A DNA stretch of 18,590 bases, taken from Hemicentrotus pulcherrimus (Eukaryota > Echinodermata > Echinoidea > Camarodonta > Strongylocentrotidae). Location: assembly GCA_003118195.1 (NCBI GenBank), contig BEXV01000014.1:27117-45706 (forward strand), written 5' to 3'. A model generated the notes under the pieces. That model saw nothing but the letters and a program-made list of their open reading frames with translations. It did no database searches and was not told where the DNA came from. Of the stretch, positions 9,034 through 18,590 are shown in pieces; positions within the stretch are counted from its first letter, which is position 1; every line of letters begins with the position of its first letter. The translations under genes and the position numbers were made by a program.

Positions 9034-11733
9034 AATAAATTCTTATTTTCCTCTGGTGCCAGGGCGCATTTCACCAACACATACAAGCAATCACTGAGTA
9101 CTCGACTGACATAATAGAGCATAGCAATAACAACAATAACAACAAAAGAAAGAGGAAAAAAATAGTACAACCTTTGTTTTTCTTTACACATATTACACAA
9201 TTATGAATTTTACACTATATCAAAGCCATTACTTCATTTATAGAAAGAAACATTTCTTCACTATCCACTAAATGTACAATGTTTATATTATGACATGGTC
9301 ACATTTTTATAATCACACCATTTTCCATCAAAATACTACTATTACTACACATACATAATTGCATCAAACCAGCAAGAAAATGGTTACACTCAAATGACAT
9401 TCAAAATGTGTTTCGTTTGCCCGCACGTGACTGAAATGGCACAGGCGGAGTAGAAAAAAGAAGACGCATTCTGATCAGAAAAAAAAAGTTGGAAAGATCC
9501 ATTGAAATCAGTCTCAAAAACAAATACATCTACGATAATCTAAACAAAACCAAGAAATCTTTCCTTGTAAGGCTTTACACATCAACATACAAACAAGTTA
9601 TGTTGGGAATTCCATCTGTAATACCATTGAGTACTTTTTCACTATACTTGACTGCCTTCTTGTAATACAGAAAACTGCTTTCATCACATCAAACTCACAC
9701 ATGCACAAATTTGAGAGAAAAAAAACCCCACTCACTCCTTAACACTCTTTTGACATCACAATGCTCGCAAAGAATCGGAAAACAAAAGAATTGTCAAGAT
9801 ATGTACTATAAGGAATGGTCTACGCGGCTTACTTACTGTTCTTTGGACAATGCTACCAGCTCCAAAACAAACCCAAGTTACAAACAAAACTAGTACTACA
9901 GATTCAAGTACTTCTTAACAGGTACTACAGTTTAACCCACAGGCATGTTACAACCATCTACAATGCAAGTACTGACAAATTTACAGAAAATTCATGAGAT
10001 ATAATAGAGCTGCATTAAAGATCGTGGTTAGGCATCCAAACAAAATGGGTCAATTATATCATGTACAGATAGGTATTAAAGCAGTCTACCTTCAATTCTC
10101 AAAAGCTAATTTGTTATTCATTCTTAGTGGTAGCTCAAATAGAGCTGTCATTACAGTAATCCATGATTGCATCTAAAAACAAAACATGTGTTGATTCTTT
10201 ACAAAATGGCAATCGACTTTAGAGTATTAAGTAATAGAAGAAATATTTAGGTATCGTTTGTTGATTATATATCTTTTAAAATATCTTCAACAAATAAAAT
10301 AAAAACTCCAGGTTCATAAAAACATACAACAAAAGAGGCAACAAGTAGGGCTACATCCCTTATCAAAAGGCAGTCATTTTACAATCCACACTATACATTA
10401 GATACCGGTACATCAAAATAGGGCACCAAGTTAATCGAAAAAACACCATTCAATTTGAATTAACTCTATAGCGCCATCTGAAAAAGTTGCAGCTAATAAC
10501 CTGAATTTGAAGACAACAATGCGATTAATTTCTGTTTGATAAATAACACAAAGAATATTGGTAACTCGTCTAGACACAAGATTGGGAAAATACCGTACAC
10601 AATTTTGAGAATTTATTCGAAATGGAATGCTATTTTGTACAATTTTACTGACGAGTGGACCGTTTAATGTTTTAGCAAAAGTAAAATCATTGCAATTCGC
10701 ATGACAAATCCTTTAAAAATCACCACACAAGCAGAAAAAGATGACATCTTGAAAAATAAAGACACCGTCTAGCTATCTGTTGCTGATATGTAAAGCACGT
10801 TCTTAAATATTCATGATTAACCTTGCAATATTTTTGAGAGCCAGAAATTGTTTAAAAATGCATGACAATGTTTATCTTTGCTAGTATTGATTCAGTATTT
10901 CTTTTAAACAGAAACCAACAGAAATTGGTCCTTCAACACATACCTGTCTGGAATTTCTAAGTCTATATCAAACTTTAACATTTAAATTTCATGTCAATCA
11001 CTATGAAAATTCAATATAAATTAACCTTATTCTTAAGACAAACATCCCACACAACAATTTCAATAAGCAGTCCGACAAATTCATTACAACCACACCCCAA
11101 TTCTCCCATTTTTATCACTTGTATATGAAGAATTTGTATGTAGCTCTCCATATACGGCATTGAAAAAAAAGGTAACAAATGTACCTGTACTGGTAATTTG
11201 GTATAAAAAAACATTATTAAATTGTTCCAAAGATATGCACTCCAAAAATTCAAATTGGTCCATCAGCAATGGCTCATTATCAATAAATCAAAATTATCAC
11301 ATCAATAATTGAAATATCATGGTCAGAAAGAAAAAAAAATGATGCCTTCGGTTGCAGTTTACAATTCTTCACAACATCTCCACGCATTCACTCTCGAAAA
11401 GCATGTATTTTTTTCAGATTGACACGACTCTATGCAACATCAACGCAGAGTTATGAAATATCAAGTCAAGTCCTAGCGGTAGCCTACTCTACTAGTCTAT
11501 TTAATTGGAATTTAATATTGAAGCAAAATTCATTACTTTTTTTTTTTTTAAAGTGGAAGAGCAAGCAAGATACAGAAAATCCAGCACGATAACAAGTTTT
11601 TTTAGAAGTTTCGTAGAAAGCTCCCACGCTGTTACTGGACTAACACACCATCCACAAGCTCTCTGCCTTGCTTCGCGATCACCATTGGGAAGTACGATGT
11701 GGCATCATTCGCACTGGCTCCCGTTCACATAAG

Positions 11734-11787
11734 TTACTCCTCAATCTGTAATTTCTCAAGCTGCGGCTCCCCGTTCACCTCGTTAGT
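11734..11787 (-). CDS. Gene B, terminal coding exon with stop codon
   Basis: A strong minus-strand acceptor (a C/T-rich run ending in CTTGCTGCAG) is followed by a frame encoding TNEVNGEPQLEKLQIEE and then TAA. The other two frames hit stops within the first four codons, so phase 0 is the only frame that gives a tail of any length. It matches the phase-0 donor of the exon at 16165-16104, giving an acidic C-terminus in which VNGE occurs twice (PAVNGETE joined to TNEVNGEP). The exon continues into the long 3' UTR. I do not recognise the protein; the Glu-rich tail is not diagnostic. The ACT|AAC start could also be shared by other splice forms. Confidence 0.6.
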   Translation of the reverse strand, partial: TNEVNGEPQLEKLQIEE

Positions 11788-11939
11788 CTGCAGCAAGAGG
11801 AAAGATAAAAATCACAAAAGGGATTAATGTTGAAGAATTGCATTACATGTATTTTATTACACAAATCAATGTCGGATATGCATTTCTGGTAATTTTCATT
11901 GAATTGTCAATTCAGAAATGGAAAGATGGATATGTTATT

Positions 11940-12180
11940 TTTCCGTTGAAAGCATTGAAGGGCAAGTCCGCTCCAAAAATAACTTAAAACTTTAAATAGA
12001 AGCAGAAAAATTTGACGAACCAATCAAAAAAGCAAAATTGGATAACTAATAAGAAAGTTGTGAATTGTTAATGACATGAAAAACTTTGAAAATCACAAGA
12101 CAAATTGGCAACTCACTCATGAGTCTGTGACGTCATTGTCCCACTATCCACTAATTGTTTTCTTTATATTGATAACATAA
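11940..12180. repeat. Probable interspersed repeat carrying TGACGTCA
   Basis: The order GGGCAAGTCCGCTCCAAAAAT, then an AATAAGAAAGTTGTG-like part, then a TGTGACGTCATTG core followed by CACTA and a TTTTCTTTATATT tail resembles, from memory, a common repeat family of echinoderm genomes. Identity is not proven here, because only one copy with this full order is in the window. Confidence 0.4.
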
Positions 12181-12878
12181 ATTTCCAATGATAATTATAA
12201 TAGTGGGTTCTTGCATAGTGCTCAGGTCTGTCAGGTTGACATTCCTGGCTCTCCATATACCGGTACATACAGTTATCTTTGATAGAGAGTATAATATGGA
12301 TCATCATTATGCAAAGTTACTTATATCGTATCAACCCTCTTAGAAGCAAATTGTAAACATGAAAGTTAAGATGATGACATCCAGCATTTCCTTCAGGTTC
12401 CTAACTGTTTTATGAATGAACATTATGCCATACAAAATGTCTCTTAATCTGTTGTGTTTTGTTTGATGTTAATATTACTATCACGTATCATAGATCCCAT
12501 AATATTGGAATTGTTGTGAACAGGATAAGAAAAATTATCTTTCTTTGAGGACCCTGTAAATGTTTCTTCTTTTTTTATATAACCTGCTGTAGATAAAAAC
12601 AGACTTGTGTACAGGCACTTTTAATGGCTTTACGCTTTAAAGAAAAACCTGCCACTAGAGAGGAAGATGATTTCAAAATTCATTAAAGAAAGGATTTCTG
12701 TAATAAAACAGAAAAACAGAAAAAAAATTGAAAAGGGTAATATTCCCTCGCTCAACAAAGTTGTAAACAGTTCAATGGGCCAGACAAAATAGAAAGATAT
12801 TGTCCATTGAGAACCTGAAGGGCATTAAATCAATGGCAACGTAAAAGTGAATGCACTCCTGGGTCCTAAGCAGACAAG

Positions 12879-12899
12879 TATATATATATATATATATAT
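12879..12899. repeat. (TA)n microsatellite
   Basis: An uninterrupted run of about ten TA units in the last intron of gene B. Confidence 0.95.
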
Positions 12900-13289
12900 T
12901 GTAAACTGAAATGATATAAGAGATTCACTGATGAATCGGAAGAGTTCTATTACCACACTAACAATTAAAAATACTCTAAATAGATCAAACTGCTATAATC
13001 ACACACAACACAAACAATCTTTCTTACTTTTTCTAGTTTGCCTATTCTACGATGTCGATGTGTATGGAATGGAGAATGCTGATGACTGTGAATGTGTGTG
13101 GATGGTGACTCAAACATCTATGAAAAGTAATTCAATGATTGGCATACATGAGCGAAATAACAAGAGAAATACAACTGCTGTCTCCTACCGGTATATGCCT
13201 CCGCCCTAAGTTCAGTTAAGGAAATGTATGGAATTATTCTTGAAATATCATAATAAAAAATGGAAAAAAGCCTATGATTACATATCAAA

Positions 13290-13735
13290 CAAGGACTATG
13301 ATCTTTGACCTTTGACCTCTGTACTCTTAAACCAAATCAGATTGTCTTCCAATGGTGATACATAATGTCATCAAGGTTGAAGTTCATACCTCAAGTAGTT
13401 CTTAACATGCACGATAACGAGGCTAATACCTGTAGTTTCAGAAATTGACCTTTATGACCTTTGACCTACATACCCTGAAATCTGATCAGTTCTTCTTCCT
13501 ATGGTAATAAACACTGTCATTAAGTTTGAAGTTTAAACCTTTGAACTTTGACCTTCATACCCCATAACCTAATCAGATCATCTTCCTATTATGGTACATG
13601 TTATCACCAAGTTTTTTTAAGTTCATACCTCAAACGGTTCTAGGGATATTGTGGTAATGAGAAAGCGGGACGAACGGACGGACAACCTGAAAACATAATG
13701 CCTTCAGCACCACCTTCGGTAGGCTGAGGCATGAA
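13290..13735. repeat. Tandem degenerate repeat with DR1 motifs and a terminal hairpin
   Basis: At least three related units follow one another. Each has a TGACCTTTGACCT-like start (13306-13318 and 13455-13467 exact; TGAACTTTGACCT at 13542-13554), then AATCAGAT-ATCTTCCTATGGT-like text, then AAGTTTGAAGTTCATACCTCAA-like text. The array ends in GGGACGAACGGACGGACAAC and a hairpin at 13698-13732, in which ATGCCTTCAGC faces GGCTGAGGCAT. The whole looks like a known style of echinoderm interspersed repeat (from memory). TGACCTTTGACCT is the complement of AGGTCAAAGGTCA, the classical DR1 site of HNF4/RXR/COUP-type nuclear receptors. Confidence 0.7.
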
Positions 13736-14897
13736 AACAGTGAATTGCCCTAGATAGTGACTAAACCTGATACCAGACACTCATTGCCTCAAGGTTATGG
13801 TTGTGTAACTGACAATGATGATGGCGGTGATGAAAATGATAAGATGTTAACACTTAAAAATCTATATTTGACATATAAAAGACAGCTTCTCAGTCCTACA
13901 AAAACTGGATATGATCTTATGAGAAATCAACTGAAAGGCGATTTCAATAGCCGAATGCATTGCCTACCGGTATAGAATTCTCATTCATAACTTCATATTG
14001 CATAATGCCTTGTAATGTTCTCATTTTTCAAAAATGGGAGCTAATTATTGCAATATGTATATCAAGAAATTTGCAGAGAAAATGCTCTATTTATTTAAGC
14101 TTATTGTCATAGGTATTTAGGTGTAGCAATAGAGTACTGAAGCTGTGACATCATAAAAATCTATTTTTAGAATTTCTTTTTTTTTTCTTTTTCCGAAAGA
14201 GCATAAAAAATAATGTCCAATTTGTCGAAAAACCAATTGAATATGTTAAGTATTGGCTGAGATATGACCATCTGAATAAATAGATTTCCTATAGGAACCC
14301 AGTGTTATTTTGCTCTGGCTAATGTCATGACGTCACACTTCAACACTCTATACAATTTCACTATCTACTTCAAGTCTTTCTGGTCATACACAATAACACA
14401 AGAACTTTCTCAAATTAGAATGTAATTAAATGAAGCAGCTACAGTATGTAGTGTTGTATGGTTTAGTTAGTTGCTATTTCTATGGCCACTTCAAAATTTG
14501 CATTTTTACTAGACATCCCATTTCAGAAATTCCTCCATTTAAACTCTAAACAATTCACAAATAATCCTTAACAATTGAGGCAAATATTAAATGTAATCCT
14601 AAATAAAGGAATATGTATAGCTGCTTAAGCTTGTACTTCATTTAAGGGTTAAACTATACTTTTTGCTTTGATGGTAATAGGCAAGTTAATTCATTAGTAG
14701 AGTTGAGGTAAGGAGTTCTAGCTGTCTTTTTGCATTGTGGACTTTAACTGCATGGAACACTTTAGGCTGAGATTAGAGATGTGCAAATGTAGACAAGTAT
14801 AATTGATATATGTTAAACCTCTTGCCTACTGAAACCGAGCTGCCCCTGTATTACGCCTATGTCAATTAATCAATTCAGCTAATTGATGTACAATGTA

Positions 14898-15740
14898 CAG
14901 TGCGTCCCAGAAAAAACGAATCCGAGAACTATTGATGTTTTATCATAACTTAGTCACATTTATAATTAATAAATGACACATATTTGGAAAGCTTAGATCC
15001 TCCTCTTTCATTTGATGCAACTCATATGATGCATATTTCACGCATGAGTAATTTAGATGAATATGAAGAGAGGGAACCAAACAGTCATTTGGCGGGTGGT
15101 ATCTGAATTTCAAAGAGAAAATCACATTTCTAAAAAGTTGATTTTCTGCCCTTTCATATGACACCTCAATCGTGAAAAATGAGCAAGGAATGACAAAGTT
15201 CTGTTTGTTTAAAGTAGTGTTTGCATTTCCATAATTTTATCAAACAAATTCCTTTTTTCTGGCTCCCTGCCGTAGCAACAAGCAGAATTGACAACAAACT
15301 TAACTCCGTTTCGTTGACAATCAGCCATGCATGAAGTCTTTCGTCTACGGCTGATTGTCAACAAAACGGAGTTAAGTCTTTTGTAAATTCGGTTTGCGAA
15401 TTTGTTTAATAAAATTATGGAAATGCAAGCACTACTTTAACAAACATAACTTTTTTGTTCCTGACCGACCGAGGTGTCATATGAAAGGGCAGAAAATCAA
15501 CTTTTTAGAAATGTGATTTTCTTTTTGAAATTCAGATACTGTCTGCCAAATGACTTTTTCTTTTCTTCTCTTCAAATTGATTTTAATCACTCATGCATGA
15601 AATATGGATTATACAAGTTGCATCAAATGAAAGAGGAGGATCTAAGCTTTCCAAATATGTGTCACTTATCAATTATAATTGTGATTAAGTTAAAATAAAA
15701 CATCGATAATTCTCGGTTTCGTTTTTTCTAGGACGCACTG
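14898..15740. mobile_element. Foldback DNA element with very long inverted arms (843 bp)
   Basis: The ends are CAGTGCGTCCCAGAAAAAACGA on the left and its near complement TCGTTTTTTCTAGGACGCACTG on the right. Both arms, about 400 bp each, are complementary over nearly the whole length, with some diverged stretches. An inner 28-bp stem (15299-15326 with 15349-15376) has one mismatch and leaves a 22-nt loop. The CAGTG-type end and a TA just left of it fit the Tc1/mariner group in general. The right flank is TT, so the TA duplication is not confirmed. No transposase is encoded. It lies in the last intron of gene B, where its transcript would fold into a long double-stranded RNA. Confidence 0.85.
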
Positions 15741-16103
15741 TTTAGTACATTTCACACAAAATAAAGTACCTTATATTCATATATATTTAAATGTATGATT
15801 TTGTGCCCTGTTGACTTAACCATCATGCAATGCAGAGACCCCATCATCTTTTTTGCCTCAGTTAGCATTATCCCTATCATTGAAACATGACACTTCACAT
15901 GTATTGTATACCACTGGTGCCCTTTGGGCAAATGCATCAAACAAAACTAAAAGAAAGAAACAACAAAAACAAACACTACAGATCTACTCAGTGATGGGGA
16001 AGACATTTTCAGATGCTAATAATGAATGGTATCAGAGCAAAATAGAGAGAGAGGGGTAGAGGTTGGATGCAGGCCACTAGAGGGAGCAACACACTTTTCT
16101 GAC

Positions 16104-16165
16104 CTCAGTTTCTCCGTTTACAGCGGGTGCAGGCTCTTTAATCACGACACCTTCATCAGGATCGG
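16104..16165 (-). CDS. Gene B, penultimate coding exon (62 nt)
   Basis: The minus strand has an acceptor (CTTTACGTTGTGTTGTGTCGTTAAGCAG without the space) before 16165. The frame after two leading bases encodes DPDEGVVIKEP then APAVNGETE, ending at GAG followed by GTCAGA as donor. It enters in phase 1 (the preceding base plus CC gives Ser, Pro, Thr or Ala) and leaves in phase 0, which matches the terminal exon at 11787. The codons are richer in GC than the flanks. The donor is weaker than consensus. If it were not used the frame would continue with VRKVCCSL and stop at TAG, giving an alternative C-terminus. The protein is not recognised; the visible part is acidic and probably unstructured. 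Confidence 0.5.
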
Positions 16166-18011
16166 CTGCTTAACGACACAACACAACGTAAAGAAGGGAC
16201 AACATAGCATCAAGAAATCAAAAGAATAGAGACTGTGGCAAGCAAAGATGCACCATTTGCATTCAAATTTTGGATTTGGTTGCTTTTAAGATTGCCTTGC
16301 TTTCCCACAAGAAGATGCCCTAAACTCTTGGATAATTATTAATCTACGGTACTAAAAGTTTCAGCTCCACCAAATTATTCCTATACAAGGCTTTATTTTC
16401 CTCTCTTCCTATATACTGGTATAAATAATTCAATACTACAGGACAAAAGCACAAAAATACTACAAAATACTACAGGACAAAAATATTTTCAAGAAAAATC
16501 TTAAAGAAAGTGCAATATTTGTTTATATCTAACAATTTTCTCCATCCCTACTTCTGCATCAAAACCGTAACTTCTGCTAGATATGAATTCTGTTGCAAAA
16601 TTGATAGTAAGAGAGGTCCCTTAATTTGAAATACCATAAATGTTAACAATTTTTTTTCTCGAATTCCAAGTTAAGACATGACTTATTCTTGCCAATAAGT
16701 GTTTAATAATAACATAATGACAAATGTTCCATATGTGATGAAATAACACAAGACACTGTAATAAACTTTAAAATGTCATTAAAAATGTCAGTGCATAAGT
16801 GCCTGCAAAAGCTAGATTTGCAACTATAGCTTTGAAATTATTTTATTTAAACAAATTCACCAAACAGGCACGGCTGGGAATTTAGACTTTAGTCACAATA
16901 CCAAACTTAACATGCTTCAACCTCACACATTCATAAACATAAACATTTCCAAAGAGCCTTATGTGCAATTAGCTAATGAATTAAAGAAATAATAATCACA
17001 ATAATAATCTAAAAAGGCATTGAGCTTCCTGTACACTAGCTTTTGTTAATTTGTGATGAACATTTCACCCAATTTGAAAATGATTGTTATGAAACATTAC
17101 GCTTATGATAAAAAAAAATTAGTACCTTTTTATCTTATTTTCATTCATAAATTTGAAGTGAAATCATCCTCATTCATTCATTTGAAAAGTACCGTCTCGA
17201 CAAGGTAGATCCCTACAATCATAGCCATGCTGTTTACATTGCCATGCTCACATAAACTTAAACTCACATTCAGACGACAGACACCAATAAGGTATTCATT
17301 CTTGCAAAACAACTCAGACAAGACAAAAGAGGACAATGCACTTTCTGACTATGATGGTCATTGAGGGAGATTCTGTGTACGGTAGTAATATGTCCCCTTA
17401 AACTTTAACAAAAAAAGTAATCTATTTTGCCCTTGGCTCATTATACATGTATTTGAATAATCTTGAAACAAACATAGATAATTATGTATGTATTATTGAT
17501 CTTGCTGCTTTGTATAAGTTCTTCACTTAAGCAAAGAGCAGTCTCAATACTTTGGAGCCCTTTTTCCTTAGATGTAACAAAATTTTTTTTTAGCAAGCTA
17601 AATAACGGTTAAAAAGAAATGAAGAAAATCATATACGACCTCTATTTTAACTTGTAATTCAAATGAAATGACTCAGGTATTCAATAAGCGAGTATACATG
17701 TATTTCCCTGATTATCAGAAAGATAGAATCTCAAAATCATCTCCAGCATAAATGTAATATACTAAAACACGCACAATACATATTAATAACATTTCTTTGA
17801 TGAAGGCCACAACAGAACGTTAAGAAGCAAACTGATTTATGACACGAGTTCATGACTTTTATAGTGTCATTATGTCCTATTTCTTTATATTCCTGTACCA
17901 TGTAGTCACTGCTAATATGCAGCAATGTTTATGTGATTTTTTGTTTATTGGCATAGCAGATTTATGAATGTAATATATATACTTGTTTATATTTTGCAGC
18001 TTACAATATAA

Positions 18012-18064
18012 CATGTGATCACTTATATCATGTGACCACTTATATCATGTGATGAACCATGTGA
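18012..18064. repeat. Short array of CATGTGA units
   Basis: CATGTGA occurs at 18012, 18029, 18046 and 18058. The first three are spaced exactly 17 bp apart with the linker (C/T)CACTTATAT, and the fourth follows after 12 bp. The unit matches an E-box/M-box style site (TCATGTGA). Confidence 0.8.
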
Positions 18065-18496
18065 CCAGTGTGATGATATCAACTGATTAGAGCAAGAAGG
18101 GCCTTATCTCAATATTAACCCTTTCACGACAGGATTTATTTTTTAGAGCTAACTTGATCAAATCTTGTTCTTTAAATTGGCAACAATAATATTTTTCTTT
18201 TATCGCTACCAAAAAACAAAACAAAAATGCAATGCCTCTGAAAACAAAATACACTGGCGAGAATGCTGTAGAAAAGCTATTAAAATGGCAAATTTTGATT
18301 GATAAAAGAATGATTTTCAATCTCTAAATGTGTTGCCACTTAAAGGATTATCTTAATTTCCTTTTGAAAATTCATAGCATCAAATGCAATACAGTCCTGG
18401 AACAAAAATGGATGCAGTGTGTGCAGACATTTTTACCCTTTCTACTCATGTATTTGGTAGATTTTTAGGGCTCTATTAAATAGTGCTGTAATCAAA

Positions 18497-18589
18497 CGTT
18501 TAACCGTCCGGTATCCGACCGCGCATGGCGGATTCCGTTTTCAATTGGACGGTTTCGTTTAACCGTTTTTTTTTTTTTTTTTTTTTTTT
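18497..18589. repeat. CpG-rich repeat fragment ending in T24 at the window edge
   Basis: CGTTTAACCGT occurs twice (18497-18507 and 18556-18566). Between the copies, AACCGTCC (18502-18509) is inverted as GGACGGTT (18547-18554), and the middle holds GACCGCGCATGGCGG. A run of 24 T (18566-18589) follows directly. On the minus strand this would be a poly(A) run next to the repeat, so a retroelement tail or a simple homopolymer at an assembly edge are both possible. Confidence 0.6.
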
Positions 18590-18590
18590 A

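Larger units (their letters stand above)
8335..11733 (-). other. Probable 3' UTR of gene B (about 3.4 kb)
   Basis: The region runs from the stop codon TAA at 11736-11734 to a canonical poly(A) signal near 8355. The sense strand is strongly T-rich, as long animal 3' UTRs often are. It has no TACATGTA copies, although the left intron is full of them, and only one TACCGGTA (10403). No frame here (for example 8832-9200 minus, 9711-10176 plus) has coding signs. An alternative AATAAA on the minus strand at 10617-10612 is followed by TTGTGTACGG and could give a shorter transcript. The UTR extent is inferred from composition and signals, not from transcripts. Confidence 0.45.
11788..16103 (-). other. 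Last intron of gene B (about 4.3 kb)
   Basis: This is the interval between the phase-0 donor after 16104 and the acceptor before 11787. It holds a probable interspersed repeat with a TGACGTCA motif (about 11940-12180), a (TA)n run, the DR1-bearing tandem repeat (about 13290-13735), an AT-rich module with a second TGACGTCA (about 14150-14370), and the 843-bp foldback element. No exon in a compatible phase was seen. The open frames at 12931-13209 and 13757-13975 have no supporting signals. Confidence 0.5.
16166..18590 (-). other. Upstream intron of gene B, or unassigned sequence
   Basis: About 2.4 kb of AT-rich sequence with no convincing exon. A 40-nt candidate at 17566-17527 on the minus strand has the right phase but a weak acceptor. 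It contains two TACATGTA copies (17444, 17695), a CATGTGA array (18012-18064) and a repeat at the right edge. The short open frames (62 and 77 codons at 17737-17925 and 18087-18320) are not supported. Confidence 0.4.

Noticed and set aside
8832..9200. Minus-strand frame of 122 codons with a hydrophobic stretch
   Set aside because: It lies inside the inferred 3' UTR of gene B; the apparent membrane segment follows from T-rich sequence, and an RNA hairpin explains the only GC-rich part.
12931..13975. Plus-strand frames of 92 and 72 codons in the last intron of gene B
   Set aside because: No splice signals or recognisable motifs, and they flank the DR1 repeat in AT-rich intron sequence.
17527..17566. 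Possible 40-nt upstream exon of gene B on the minus strand (EKGLQSIETALCL)
   Set aside because: The phase would fit the 16165 exon and the donor GTGAAG is acceptable, but the acceptor is weak and the composition is not convincing.

Overview
This window reads as nuclear DNA from a marine invertebrate, most likely a sea urchin or another echinoderm. The evidence is the AT-rich composition, intron-sized gaps between very small exons with consensus splice sites, and many TACATGTA and TACCGGTA palindromes. It also carries interspersed repeats whose look I associate with echinoderm genomes: a Cl(T)TTGACC-type repeat, GGGGTTAA-rich terminal inverted repeats, and TGACGTCA-bearing modules. That assignment rests on memory of family style, not on a search. 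I see no bacterial operons, tRNA, rRNA, CRISPR or viral genes, and no open frame longer than about 134 codons. Nearly all the long open frames look like chance or low-complexity frames.

I can support parts of two genes, both on the minus strand and arranged head to tail. Gene A (left) starts in a CpG-rich patch at about 6240-6510. Its first coding exon is 6238-6215 (MDSMDVLE), followed by an intron of about 4.85 kb and a 37-nt second exon at 1361-1325; the gene then leaves the window to the left. Gene B (right) enters from the right edge. It has a 62-nt exon at 16165-16104, a 4.3-kb intron, and a terminal exon with its stop codon at 11787-11734. A long T-rich 3' UTR then runs to an AATAAA signal near 8355. 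I do not recognise either protein. The two A exons and the two B exons each join in a consistent reading phase.

The remaining DNA, region by region: 1-1324 is intron of A. 1362-6214 is A's first intron and holds a pyrimidine-rich block (on the sense strand) upstream of the small exon, a 449-bp terminal-inverted-repeat element (1991-2439), a weak plus-strand exon candidate (2520-2624) and a degenerate minisatellite (about 3480-3835). 6511-8334 is the space between the genes, with two perfect tandem hairpins and a long CT tract. 8335-11733 is the 3' UTR of B, with one well-formed RNA hairpin. 11788-16103 is the last intron of B, carrying a tandem repeat with DR1 nuclear-receptor-type motifs and an 843-bp foldback element. 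16166-18590 is upstream intron or unassigned, with a short CATGTGA array and a repeat at the right edge.

I found no complete new biological system. The most interesting items are the foldback element with mirrored frames, the DR1-bearing repeat, the 3' UTR hairpin whose long stem pairs fully only in the transcribed strand, and the small exon with its pyrimidine cluster.
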